Source: an uncultured Neomegalonema sp. (GTDB lineage Bacteria > Pseudomonadota > Alphaproteobacteria > Rhodobacterales > Rhodobacteraceae). Taken from it: a DNA stretch of 40,099 nucleotides. The translations under genes were made by a program, and so were the position numbers. The DNA is taken from NCBI GenBank assembly GCA_937958625.1, contig CALGNO010000163.1, forward strand, positions 1 through 40,099. Reading direction: 5' to 3'. Shown one piece after another: positions 6,105-14,214 of this stretch. Position 1 is the first letter of the stretch. Each line of letters starts with the position of its first letter. The notes under the pieces are model-generated. The model did no database searches. It had not been told where the DNA came from and saw only the letters and a program-made list of their open reading frames with translations.

Positions 6105-8210
6105 TCAGACCTTGCCGAATGCGTCGACCAGCATGTCGGTCGTCAGGATTTGGGGCAGCAGCATCGGCTCGCCCTCGCGCGGATAGACCGCGTAGAGCGG
6201 TACGCCCGCCCGACCGAACCCTTCCAGAAGGCTCGTGATCTCCGAATTGCGGGCCGTCCAGTCGCCCAGCAGATAGGTGATGCCCCCGTCTTCGAGCGCC
6301 TGTTCGAAGGCGTCGTTGCGCAGGGCGACGCGCTCGTTGACCTTGCAGGTGATGCACCAGTCGGCGGTCATGTTGATAAAGACCGGTTTGCCCTCGGCGC
6401 GCAGTTCCGCCAGCCGCGCGGTCGAGAATGGCTCGCCGGGTCCGGTAACGGTCTTCGCCGTGCTTTCGGTCGCCGGATTGATCAGCGCCACCATCGCAAT
6501 CGCCACCGCCGCCGCAACCGCCGCCGTGCCGGTGGCCAGCCGCCGCCCCCGCTCGCCGCTGCTTTGGGCCGTACCCCAGGCCCAGGCCGCCAGACCGATG
6601 AACACAGCGCCGATCATCGCCGCCAGCATCGCGTCGGGACCGGCGAGCGTTCCCAGCACCCAGACGAGCAGAGCCGCCGTGGCATACATCGGGAAAGCAA
6701 GGAATTGCTTCAGGCGATCCATCCATACGCCCGGCCTCGGCATCAACCGCGCCGCCGCCGGGGAAATCGAAAGCAACAGGAACGGTGCCGCCAGACCCAG
6801 CGCCAGCGCCAGAAATACCGCGAAAGCCTGAAGCGGTGGCATGGTCAGCGACGCGCCCATCGCCGTACCCATGAAGGGCGCGGTGCAGGGCGTGGCGACG
6901 ATGGCCGTCAATGCACCGGTGAAGAACGCGCCGCGATGGCCGCCCTGCTCCGCCTTTGACGAGCCGACACCGGCAAGACGCGACGAGACCTCGAAGACGC
7001 CCGACAGGTTGAGACCGATCAGGAACAGCAGATAGGCAAGCCCCGCGACGACATAGGCGTTCTGTAACTGAAAGCCCCAGCCAATCGCCGCCCCTGCAGA
7101 CCGCAGGCCGATGAACAGCGCCGCCAGCGCCCCAAACAGCGCCACGACCCCGGCGGTATAGGCGAGACCATGGGCGGCGCGGTGCCGGAAAGTGCTGTCG
7201 GACATCTGCGCGAATCCGAGCGCCTTGAGCGCCAATACCGGGAACACACAGGGCATCAGGTTCAGGATCACCCCGCCTAGAAATGCGAGGCCCAGCGCCA
7301 CCCAGAAGCCGATGCCGCCATTGCGATCTGTCGATCCGACCAGCGCGGGGGGCAGTGCCGATGCCACATCACCCTGCTGCGCCACGAGCTTGAGGGCGAT
7401 GGTCGCATCACCGTTTCCGGCGCGCTCGACGATCTTGAGAACACCCTCGACCGCGCCGCTCGGCGGCTCATCGGTTTCGGGGCTGCGCGGGATTGTCAGG
7501 CTCAGGCCATCGCCATCGACCGACAACGCCTGCGCGCCCGCATGGTCGATGATGCCCCACTCGGCGGGGAAAAAGTAGACGTCCTCGATCTCACCTTCGC
7601 TGAACGCATCGCCCTTTACCCGAACGGTCAGGGACGTGTCGTCCACCGCATAGGCCGCCGCGTAGGGCGAGGGCACGGGGAAGGTCGCCCGCGCGTCGGC
7701 GAAAACCTGCGTTTCGGCGGCTTTGCTGGTCGCGGGGCCGGTCGGCAGGGTCAGTTCGGCGACGCCCTGCTCGGGGATGCAAACTTCCTTGCAGACCAGC
7801 CAGAACACATCCGCCGTCAGGGTCACCGGGTCGCCCGCAGGCCAGCTTTTCGGCACCGAAACCGGCATCAGCAGGGTCGAGGTGTCCTCGTAGCCGTAGT
7901 TCATCATCGGCGCGAAGGGCTGACGATGGGGCACGGGCCATCTGGCCTCGCCGATTTCGACGCCCTCGGGCGCCTCCCAGCGGATTTCGACCGGTTGACC
8001 GGAATCGCCGGCATTCTTCCAATAGGTATGCCAGCCCGGCGCCATTTTCATCGCGAGGGCCAGCACCGTCTTGTCACCCGGCGCGACGGTATCGTGCTCG
8101 AAGTGGAAATCTCCGCGCACAATCTCCGTCTCGATCGTCGCCACAGGCGCGGCGAGGGCCGGACCGGCAACAACGGCGAGTGCAGCAGCGATCAGACGTG
8201 CGAACATCAT
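6105..8210 (-). CDS. DsbD/ScsB-type membrane thiol:disulfide interchange protein
   Basis: About 701 residues from the ATG at 8210; a TTG at 8225 and an ATG at 8207 are alternatives. The order is: signal peptide (FARLIAAALAVVAGPALA), periplasmic N-terminal DsbD-like domain with a CKEVC cysteine pair (C140, C144), a membrane domain of about eight helices with LNLMPCVFPVLALKAL (C321) and IVATPCTAPFMG (C442), then a periplasmic thioredoxin-like domain with DWCITCK (C619, C622). The protein should carry electrons from cytoplasmic thioredoxin across the inner membrane to periplasmic partners such as disulfide isomerases or cytochrome c maturation factors. The N-terminal domain resembles the ScsB/alphaproteobacterial form. 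It is a single-gene unit convergent with tadA. Confidence 0.9.
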   Translation of the reverse strand: MMFARLIAAALAVVAGPALAAPVATIETEIVRGDFHFEHDTVAPGDKTVLALAMKMAPGWHTYWKNAGDSGQPVEIRWEAPEGVEIGEARWPVPHRQPFAPMMNYGYEDTSTLLMPVSVPKSWPAGDPVTLTADVFWLVCKEVCIPEQGVAELTLPTGPATSKAAETQVFADARATFPVPSPYAAAYAVDDTSLTVRVKGDAFSEGEIEDVYFFPAEWGIIDHAGAQALSVDGDGLSLTIPRSPETDEPPSGAVEGVLKIVERAGNGDATIALKLVAQQGDVASALPPALVGSTDRNGGIGFWVALGLAFLGGVILNLMPCVFPVLALKALGFAQMSDSTFRHRAAHGLAYTAGVVALFGALAALFIGLRSAGAAIGWGFQLQNAYVVAGLAYLLFLIGLNLSGVFEVSSRLAGVGSSKAEQGGHRGAFFTGALTAIVATPCTAPFMGTAMGASLTMPPLQAFAVFLALALGLAAPFLLLSISPAAARLMPRPGVWMDRLKQFLAFPMYATAALLVWVLGTLAGPDAMLAAMIGAVFIGLAAWAWGTAQSSGERGRRLATGTAAVAAAVAIAMVALINPATESTAKTVTGPGEPFSTARLAELRAEGKPVFINMTADWCITCKVNERVALRNDAFEQALEDGGITYLLGDWTARNSEITSLLEGFGRAGVPLYAVYPREGEPMLLPQILTTDMLVDAFGKV

Positions 8211-8352
8211 GGAACCCAAGCGCAATGAGGAGGTGTCAGCCCCTCATATAACGCGAAAGGGTTAGCATCCCAAAACGCTTCTCGTAACGCTTGCGTTATA
8301 AATGCTACAGAATGTGCGGGATTGCCCGGCTGCGGAGGCGTGTGGTCGCCCG

Positions 8353-8562
8353 CTATCGCAGAATGATCGACGAAGATGTCTGCCCGCCTGCCAGGATGGC
8401 GCGGGACCAGCTTCGAAATTCATGGCTGCGCTGTCGTTCGATCCGGGCCATCTCGCGGATCTCTTCGCTTTGTTCTCGCAGAGTGCGGCTGCACGGCGGT
8501 GTCGGCGTTCGCGCCGCTTCCAAATAGGTGCATCCGTCGCATTGCAGGTGTTCTTGTTCCAT
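8353..8562 (-). CDS. Possible small CxxC protein, hypothetical
   Basis: A 69-residue reading frame beginning MEQEHLQCDGCTYLE, with a CxxC near the N-terminus, a third Cys further on (PPCSRTLREQ), and a charged amphipathic helix-like middle (SEEIREMARIERQRSHEF). A G-rich stretch lies a few bases before the ATG. Overlapping frames exist on both strands, and its third-position GC is lower than that of neighbouring genes, so it may not be real. No family is recognised. Confidence 0.35.
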   Translation of the reverse strand: MEQEHLQCDGCTYLEAARTPTPPCSRTLREQSEEIREMARIERQRSHEFRSWSRAILAGGQTSSSIILR

Positions 8563-8847
8563 ACGGCCCCCCGTAGAATAGCTATCGATCTCAAGGACAG
8601 CGTATTTCGAAATTATTTACAGACGTTTTACAGTGAAACTTTTCGGCAATGATAAGCCCGTCATCGAAGACGCGATAATTCAACCTTACCGAGACAATCA
8701 AGATCAAAATTATTGTGATTTCATAAATCTTTGCATCGCCACGTTGAGGCAAAAATGCAGTTAAGGTTTTGATAATCTTTATGAACGCGCCGTTAAGTAT
8801 TTGCAAAAAGACGCGCGCCGAAGCGTCAAACGGATGTCACGACGAGA

Positions 8848-8867
8848 CCCCGGCGCGGGGGCCGGGG
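8848..8867 (-). terminator. GC-rich hairpin downstream of ccr, possible weak terminator
   Basis: A 7-bp stem CCCCGGC/GCCGGGG (8848-8854 with 8861-8867) and a GCGGGG loop lie 36 bases past the ccr stop codon. No clear T-run follows on the minus strand, so this could be a Rho-dependent end or a 3' stabilising stem rather than a classical intrinsic terminator. Confidence 0.4.
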
Positions 8868-8902
8868 ATGCCGTCGTTCAATGCGTCAGGCGATTGCGAT
8901 GC

Positions 8903-10186
8903 TCAGCCCTCCAGCGAGTCCTCGAGCGTCCGCAGGCCGGGGCGCTTGGCCGAGACAAGAACCGCCATATTGCCGGGCAGATGCTCGTTCTTGCGCATCT
9001 TGGTGTGAGCCTTCGGGATGTCGGCCCAGGAGAAGACCTCGGACATGCACGGGTCGATGCGGCGCTCGATCATCAACTGGTTGGCGAGGCTGGCTTGCTG
9101 GAGGTTGGCGAAGTGGCTGCCCTGCACGCGCTTCTGGTGCATCCAGAGGTAACGCGCATCCATGGTCAGGTTATAGCCCGTTGTTCCGGCACAGATAACC
9201 ACCATGCCGCCACGCTTGACCACGAAGACCGAGACCGGGAACGTCGCCTGCCCCGGATGCTCGAACACCATGTCGACATTGTTGCCCTTGCCGGTGATGT
9301 CCCAGATCGCCTTGCCGAACTTGCGAGTCTCGGCGAACCAGTCCTTGTATTCCGGCGTGTTCACCGTGGGCATCTCGCCCCAGCAGTTGAAGTCCTTGCG
9401 GTTGATGACGCCCTTTGCGCCGAGGCCCATGACGAACTCGCGCTTGTCCTCGTCGGAGATCACGCCGATGGCGTTCGCGCCCGCCGTATTGATGAGTTGA
9501 ATCGCAAAGCTGCCAAGGCCGCCCGACGCGCCCCAGACGAGCACGTTCTGACCGGGCTTCAGCGTGTGAGGACGGTGTCCGAAGAGCATCCGGTAAGCCG
9601 TTGCCAGCGTTAGGGTATAGCAGGCGGAATCTTCCCACGACAGATGCCGGGGACGGGCCATCAATTGCTGTGCCTGCACCCGCGCGAATTGCGCAAAGCT
9701 GCCATCAGGGGTCTCGTAACCCCAGATGCGCTGGGTCGGCGAGAACATCGGGTCGCCGCCATTGCAGTGTTCATCGTCGCCGTCATCCTGATTGCAGTGG
9801 ATGACAACTTCATCGCCGACTTTCCAGCGTTTGACCTTGTCGCCCACGGCCCAGACGATCCCCGAAGCATCTGAACCCGCGATGTGGAAATCGTTCTTGT
9901 GGACGTTGAACATTGAGATTGGGATGCCGAGACCGGCCCAGACGCCGTTATAGTTCACGCCAGCGGCCATCACGAAGACCAGAACCTCGTGGGAGTCGAT
10001 TTCCCAGGTCGGCAGCACTTCTTGCTGCATCGCCTGTTCCGGCTCGCCCTCGCGGTCCTGACGGATCGCCCAAGCGTACATATTTTTCGGCACATGGCCG
10101 AGGGGCGGTATCTCACCGATTTCGTAGAGATCCTTAACCGGCTGATTTTTCAGGATTTCGCCGGTTTCCGTGACAGGTGCATCCAT
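8903..10186 (-). CDS. ccr: Crotonyl-CoA carboxylase/reductase
   Basis: 427 residues from the ATG at 10186, preceded by AGAGAG; the frame stays open upstream but homology begins near KDLYEIGEIPPLGHVPK. The enzyme reductively carboxylates crotonyl-CoA to ethylmalonyl-CoA with NADPH and CO2, the key step of the ethylmalonyl-CoA pathway for acetyl-CoA assimilation in organisms without isocitrate lyase. It is a zinc-independent medium-chain dehydrogenase/reductase. Family segments include GVNYNGVWAGLG, HIAGSDASGIVWAVGDKVKRW, the Ccr-specific HCNQDDGDDEHCNGGDPMF insert, the nucleotide-binding VWGASGGLGS, and FEHPGQATFPVSVFVVKRGG. It resembles the Rhodobacter enzyme closely along its whole length. 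The ethylmalonyl-CoA mutase gene that often lies nearby is not in the window. Confidence 0.96.
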   Translation of the reverse strand: MDAPVTETGEILKNQPVKDLYEIGEIPPLGHVPKNMYAWAIRQDREGEPEQAMQQEVLPTWEIDSHEVLVFVMAAGVNYNGVWAGLGIPISMFNVHKNDFHIAGSDASGIVWAVGDKVKRWKVGDEVVIHCNQDDGDDEHCNGGDPMFSPTQRIWGYETPDGSFAQFARVQAQQLMARPRHLSWEDSACYTLTLATAYRMLFGHRPHTLKPGQNVLVWGASGGLGSFAIQLINTAGANAIGVISDEDKREFVMGLGAKGVINRKDFNCWGEMPTVNTPEYKDWFAETRKFGKAIWDITGKGNNVDMVFEHPGQATFPVSVFVVKRGGMVVICAGTTGYNLTMDARYLWMHQKRVQGSHFANLQQASLANQLMIERRIDPCMSEVFSWADIPKAHTKMRKNEHLPGNMAVLVSAKRPGLRTLEDSLEG

Positions 10187-10350
10187 CTCTCTGGCTCGCT
10201 GCAATGCCTCTGGAGAGGCGATTTTCAGATAGGGTCGCGCAAGATTCGGAAAGTTACGCGGTACTCTTGTGTAATGACATTTCAAGATTGCCGGCGCAAG
10301 AGCCATTGTGCAGTGCGATAGAAAGCGCGTCAGAGGTCGCGGGGTTGGCC
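10187..10350. other. ccr upstream region
   Basis: This gap between the end of the acetyltransferase-like gene and ccr carries a small perfect hairpin, GCCTCT-GG-AGAGGC (10206-10219), about 20 bases before the ccr start. No strong -35/-10 pair is recognisable by eye. Confidence 0.35.
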
Positions 10351-11472
10351 TCAGGCCGCCGCTTCGTCGCCGCCGTTTCGCTTGGGCAAGGTCAGGCTGC
10401 GCGCGAGACCGCCAAGAGCGCGTCCGGCACGCAGGGCCGTAGACCCGACGCCGCCATTCAGGACCATCGTGCTCAGCAGGGACGTATGGTCCGTCGCCCA
10501 AGACCGCGCCTCCGCCGCCGAGTCGTCCAACTCGCTGACATCGAAGCGCTTTATGTGATCGTTATCGAATGCCTGCCACAACATCTCGGCAAAGGTGCCG
10601 ATGCCCGCCGACGGATAATGCGCATGGCCGACGGTATCGAGCACGTGGATCGTCCCGTTATACGAAATCCCCACCGTCGCGCCGACCGCCGGTCTTGCGA
10701 ACAGGGTCTCGTCATAGGCAACGACGCTGCGCAGGGTTTGCGCCGCCGCAGCCTCGCGGATCACACGCTCGGTAAAAGCCGCGCCAAGAAAGCTGGAGGA
10801 TGCCTGGGACGGGGCCGCGCTGCGCTTTCGGATGCGGTTCAGGGTCGCGATCAGGGCAGCGGGTTCGGCGACCGACGTCATCCCGAGGCTGGCCGTGCCC
10901 TCGTGGATTTGCGCAACCTGGTCCTGAAAATAATGGCTGCGTGCCTGAAGGAACTGCGGCCATGATGTCGAGGTATCGACCACGGGCACCCTCACGGGAT
11001 TATATTGCTCGATGGTCCGCGCGACGTCCCATTCGCTTTGCAACAGGGTCAGGGCCGGAGAGCGCTCCGGCACGTCATGCAGGTGCCAGACCTGCGCCCC
11101 GCGCTTGCGGCTGTACTGGCCGATCAGGCGCATACATTCGACCTGATCCCGGATCAGCGGAATATCGGTGCGCGCGGCAGGAATCGGGGCAAGGGCCGGG
11201 ATCGTCAGGCCGCGATAGCGGTACGTCTCGGCCATGAAGGGCACCAGCGCACAAGGACCGTCCTTGTCGTCGATCATCATGACACAGCCGTTTATGTCGT
11301 TCTGATAGACATCCCACAGGGATTGAAGCCATTCGTGGCGCAGGTACATGGATGCGAGGGGATAGTCGTCCAGCGCCTTGTTCCAGCGGCGGCGGAATTT
11401 CGCGAATTTGTGCCGGTCTGTGACAATTCGAACCGTGTGGGCCCCTTCCCGATACGTTTCGATTCCGTCCAT
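10351..11472 (-). CDS. GNAT-superfamily (BioF2/CelD-like, Acetyltransf_6) protein
   Basis: 373 residues from the ATG at 11472; the earlier in-frame start would add a 40-residue tail without visible homology. The layout resembles the CelD/BioF2-like acyltransferases, which consist of two GNAT folds like FemAB. An N-terminal half with RRRWNKALDDYPLASMYLRHEWLQSLWDVY and CALVPFMAETYRYRGLTIPAL is followed by a C-terminal GNAT half with VVAYDETLFARPAVGATVGISYNGTIHVLDTVGHAHYPSAGIGTFAEMLW. Relatives are often found near polysaccharide genes. The substrate is unknown. It is on the same strand as ccr, 164 bases upstream. Confidence 0.65.
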   Translation of the reverse strand: MDGIETYREGAHTVRIVTDRHKFAKFRRRWNKALDDYPLASMYLRHEWLQSLWDVYQNDINGCVMMIDDKDGPCALVPFMAETYRYRGLTIPALAPIPAARTDIPLIRDQVECMRLIGQYSRKRGAQVWHLHDVPERSPALTLLQSEWDVARTIEQYNPVRVPVVDTSTSWPQFLQARSHYFQDQVAQIHEGTASLGMTSVAEPAALIATLNRIRKRSAAPSQASSSFLGAAFTERVIREAAAAQTLRSVVAYDETLFARPAVGATVGISYNGTIHVLDTVGHAHYPSAGIGTFAEMLWQAFDNDHIKRFDVSELDDSAAEARSWATDHTSLLSTMVLNGGVGSTALRAGRALGGLARSLTLPKRNGGDEAAA

Positions 11473-11641
11473 GCTTGGTCTACTCCCGCCTTTTGCCGAG
11501 TTCCTGCAAGTCGCGTGCTGACAGCCCAAGGCCACCCCCCGCGATACAAGCCATGGTTTCACTGGCTTCCTGCTTACAGCAAAACATGCCATACTTGGTA
11601 AACGCGGACGGGGTTGCTCGAAGCTCTGGGGGAGCGTGAAT

Positions 11642-12625
11642 ATGGGTGAACAAGGACCGAATTTTAAAGCGTTATTCGATACGCTGGCGGTTCCTTATGC
11701 GGTTGTCGACCGGGCTTTGCGCTATGTCGACGTTAACGCATTGGTTGAAGAGGTCGTCGGAAAATCACGCGCGGAACTGGTCGGCGGCTGCCTGCTGGAG
11801 CTGTTCCCGGAAAACAAAGAGCGTCAGTCGATGATGCAGGCGGCCTTCGACACTGCCTTTACCGGCAAGCCGATCAGCATGACCGAAGTCCCCTACGCGC
11901 TGCCCATACCGGGGCGGGAGGGGGCGATGCGTGAATTGTGGTGGACGTTTCACCTTCATCCGCTGCCCGATCTGAACGGGGGCATCGCGCATGTCGGATT
12001 TCACGCCGAGAATATCACCGCCGAGGTCCGCGCCCGCGAGCTGAACAATACCATCGCCGAAGAACTGCGGCAGCGGGTCAAGGATACCCTGTCGCTGATC
12101 CAGGTCATCGCCCGGCAAACGGCGCCGGGGTATCGGGACACCGGGGCCTTTATCGACAGCTTCGACGACCGCATCGTGTCGCTGGCCAAGACCCACGATA
12201 TGCTGACCGGTAACAACTGGGACGGGGTGAGCTTTTCGGTGTTGCTGGGGGCCTTGCTCGAGGCCCATGCGGCGCTTTTTGACCGGCGCATCTTTGCCGA
12301 GGGGCCGCCGCTGAACCTGTCGGCGACCGAGGCGCAGGCGCTTTCCATGGCGATCCACGAGCTGACGGCCAATGCCACGCGGCACGGGGCGCTTTCGGAC
12401 CGGGGCGGCGAGATCAGGATTACGTGGCAAGCGCTGGCGAATGACGGCTATTCGATCCACTGGACCGAAAGCGGGATGGCCGCGCGCGATGTTCTCGACG
12501 GCGAAGGCTTTGGATCGGCGATCCTGAACCGCATCCTGCCCGCCAAAATTTCCGGCAAGGCCAATCACCGCTTCACGGCGGACAGCCATGCCTACAGCAT
12601 CGTCGTGGATAAGCGGCGCGGGTAA
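11642..12625 (+). CDS. PAS-domain HWE-family histidine-kinase homologue lacking the phosphoacceptor His
   Basis: 327 residues from the ATG at 11642, which has GGGGGAG seven bases upstream; a GTG at 11636 is an alternative. Residues about 5-130 form a PAS sensor domain (ALFDTLAVPYAVVDRALRYVDVNALVEEVVG, then HVGFHAENITAEVRAREL). The HWE dimerisation region reads EELRQRVKDTLSLIQVIARQT, where family members normally have an H-R-V-K-N core. Gln144 (CAG at 12071-12073) replaces the phosphoacceptor His, and Asp replaces the usual Asn. The ATP-binding domain is intact, with N-box H239-E-L-T-A-N244 and the WTE of the HWE motif (W274, E276). It is cytoplasmic, with no membrane segments. No response regulator is adjacent. 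It is probably a sensor pseudokinase or a partner subunit rather than an autophosphorylating kinase. Confidence 0.85.
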   Translation: MGEQGPNFKALFDTLAVPYAVVDRALRYVDVNALVEEVVGKSRAELVGGCLLELFPENKERQSMMQAAFDTAFTGKPISMTEVPYALPIPGREGAMRELWWTFHLHPLPDLNGGIAHVGFHAENITAEVRARELNNTIAEELRQRVKDTLSLIQVIARQTAPGYRDTGAFIDSFDDRIVSLAKTHDMLTGNNWDGVSFSVLLGALLEAHAALFDRRIFAEGPPLNLSATEAQALSMAIHELTANATRHGALSDRGGEIRITWQALANDGYSIHWTESGMAARDVLDGEGFGSAILNRILPAKISGKANHRFTADSHAYSIVVDKRRG

Positions 12626-12637
12626 ATCCACAGCAAC

Positions 12638-13999
12638 TCAAACAAGATGCGCAATCGAGTTCGCGTAATATTGCAGCACGAGGCGATCGGAGTCATTCGG
12701 CGCAATACCGCCCTCGCCATCCGTGAGCAGCCCCCGGAGACGCAGCGCGCGCAGCGCCGATTCGAACGCCGTCTCCTCGCCCTCTCGCGGCATGTGCAGA
12801 TGCGCTCCGGCGTCTTTCAGGCGGTTGGACAGCGACTCGAACGCCTGCTCCAGCGCATCGGTTTTCACCGGCCCGTTGCCGTCAAGCAGGACCGTGGCGA
12901 GGACGGGGACCGGCAGCACCGGGATCACCGCGCCGACCCTTGCCATCAGATCGTCGCCCAGCGCGGCAACATCGAGAGGCCCCCCGGCCTGGTACTCGGT
13001 CAGGGAAAGCGGCGCGCCGAAACTGACGCAGGCATAGCCGAAGCGCTGGAATTTTCGCCGCAGCTTCATCCAGAACAGCCGCAGGATGAACCCGGCCACC
13101 GAGAGCGGCCCCGCCCGGTAGCGCGGCTTATCCTCGGACAGCGATTCGAGCAGGATACGGTCCTCGACGACCCGGTCGTAGTTCAGACCCACGGGCACGA
13201 ACACGACATCGCGCGAGATGCCCGGTTTGAAATCCGCGCAGATATAGGCGAGCAGGCCGAGCTTCGCCGGTTTGAGGCGACCATCGCGGGTCAATCCGCC
13301 CTCGGGGAACATCGCCTGACTGACGCCGCCCTCGACGGCCATGCTGATATACCGCGCCACGACCTTGCGGTAGAGCGGATTGCCGGAATTGCGGCGGATG
13401 AAGAACGCCCCCATCGAGCGGATAATCCAGCGCAAGCCCCATACATTCGCCCACTCGCCCACGGCATAGGATAGCGAGACCCGCCGCGCCGCCAGATATG
13501 TTACCAGCAGATAGTCGATATTCGAGCGGTGATTCATCACGAAAACCACCGCTGCCTCCCGGTCGATGGCATCGAGTTCAGGCTTGTCATAGACACCGAC
13601 CCGCACCCGGTAGAGCCGCTCCGAAATCCACCGCGCGACGCGCATTCCGAAGGAGAAATACATCACCGGCGAAAACGCGGGTACGGTCTCGCGGGCATAA
13701 CGCTCGACCTTCTCCAGCGCCACATCGCGGGGCATGTCTTCTTCGGCGACGGCTTGTTCCATCGCCGCCATCACCTGCGGATCATGGGCGAGGCGGTCGA
13801 TCAGCACCTTGCGGCGCGTCAGCTTGAACGATGGAATCTTGAGGTCGAGCTGCACGTTCAACCGCTTGATCGCGCGATTCAGCCGCTTTCGGATCAGCCA
13901 GCGCAGGGACGGCCCGATAATGCGGTCGAGCAGGCCCGCAAGCCCCAGTAGACCCGCAAGTATCGCCAGCCAAAGCGGTATTTCGACGGTTGATCCCAT
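12638..13999 (-). CDS. plsB: Glycerol-3-phosphate acyltransferase, PlsB-like
   Basis: 453 residues, shorter than the enterobacterial enzyme of about 800. An N-terminal membrane segment (PLWLAILAGLLGLAGLL) is followed by the PlsC-type acyltransferase fold with catalytic NHRSNIDYLL (HX4D), VWGLRWIIRSMGAFFIRRNSGNPLYR, and substrate-binding FPEGGLTRDGRLKPAKLGLL. It should acylate the sn-1 position of glycerol-3-phosphate at the inner membrane, the first step of phospholipid synthesis. The motif order and blocks fit the GPAT/PlsB subfamily better than lysophosphatidate PlsC. It converges on the sensor gene with only 12 bases between stop codons. Confidence 0.85.
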   Translation of the reverse strand: MGSTVEIPLWLAILAGLLGLAGLLDRIIGPSLRWLIRKRLNRAIKRLNVQLDLKIPSFKLTRRKVLIDRLAHDPQVMAAMEQAVAEEDMPRDVALEKVERYARETVPAFSPVMYFSFGMRVARWISERLYRVRVGVYDKPELDAIDREAAVVFVMNHRSNIDYLLVTYLAARRVSLSYAVGEWANVWGLRWIIRSMGAFFIRRNSGNPLYRKVVARYISMAVEGGVSQAMFPEGGLTRDGRLKPAKLGLLAYICADFKPGISRDVVFVPVGLNYDRVVEDRILLESLSEDKPRYRAGPLSVAGFILRLFWMKLRRKFQRFGYACVSFGAPLSLTEYQAGGPLDVAALGDDLMARVGAVIPVLPVPVLATVLLDGNGPVKTDALEQAFESLSNRLKDAGAHLHMPREGEETAFESALRALRLRGLLTDGEGGIAPNDSDRLVLQYYANSIAHLV

Positions 14000-14164
14000 G
14001 GACCGACCGTGCCCTCAAACGGCACAGGCGTCAAAGGGTTGCGCGCCCGCGTTCAAAATATGTCGCAATGTCGATCCGTTGCCGTTTTGCCTCGCCGTCA
14101 CCACACTTGAAGGCTATCCGCCGAAGGCCATGTCAACGCGCGGTTAGGTTTGTCATTCTATAGC

Positions 14165-14188
14165 GGCGGCGAGTGTGAATGCGCCGCC
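14165..14188. promoter_or_regulatory. 5'-UTR hairpin before the Pal-like gene
   Basis: The perfect arms GGCGGCG (14165-14171) and CGCCGCC (14182-14188) surround a 10-nt loop, ending about 26 bases before the Pal-like ATG at 14215. It lies in the 215-bp divergent gap between plsB and the lipoprotein gene (14000-14214). A regulatory role is possible but not shown. No strong promoter is obvious in the gap. Confidence 0.4.
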
Positions 14189-14214
14189 TGCAATTCACCG
14201 AGGATGCGATCGAG

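Larger units (their letters stand above)
8226..8902. other. 677-bp intergenic region with palindromes and an AT-rich island
   Basis: Apart from one doubtful small reading frame (8353-8562), no gene is evident. Near the dsbD start there is a 14-bp palindrome, TAACGC-TT-GCGTTA (8285-8298), flanked by TAGCAT/ATGCTA (8263-8268 and 8302-8307), likely in the dsbD promoter region. Positions about 8590-8810 are strikingly AT-rich compared with all neighbours. A GC-rich hairpin at 8848-8867 lies just downstream of ccr. Confidence 0.5.

Noticed and set aside
8591..8806. A 71-residue minus-strand frame in the AT-rich island
   Set aside because: It needs a TTG start, has no ribosome-binding site, and its composition reflects the AT-rich DNA only.
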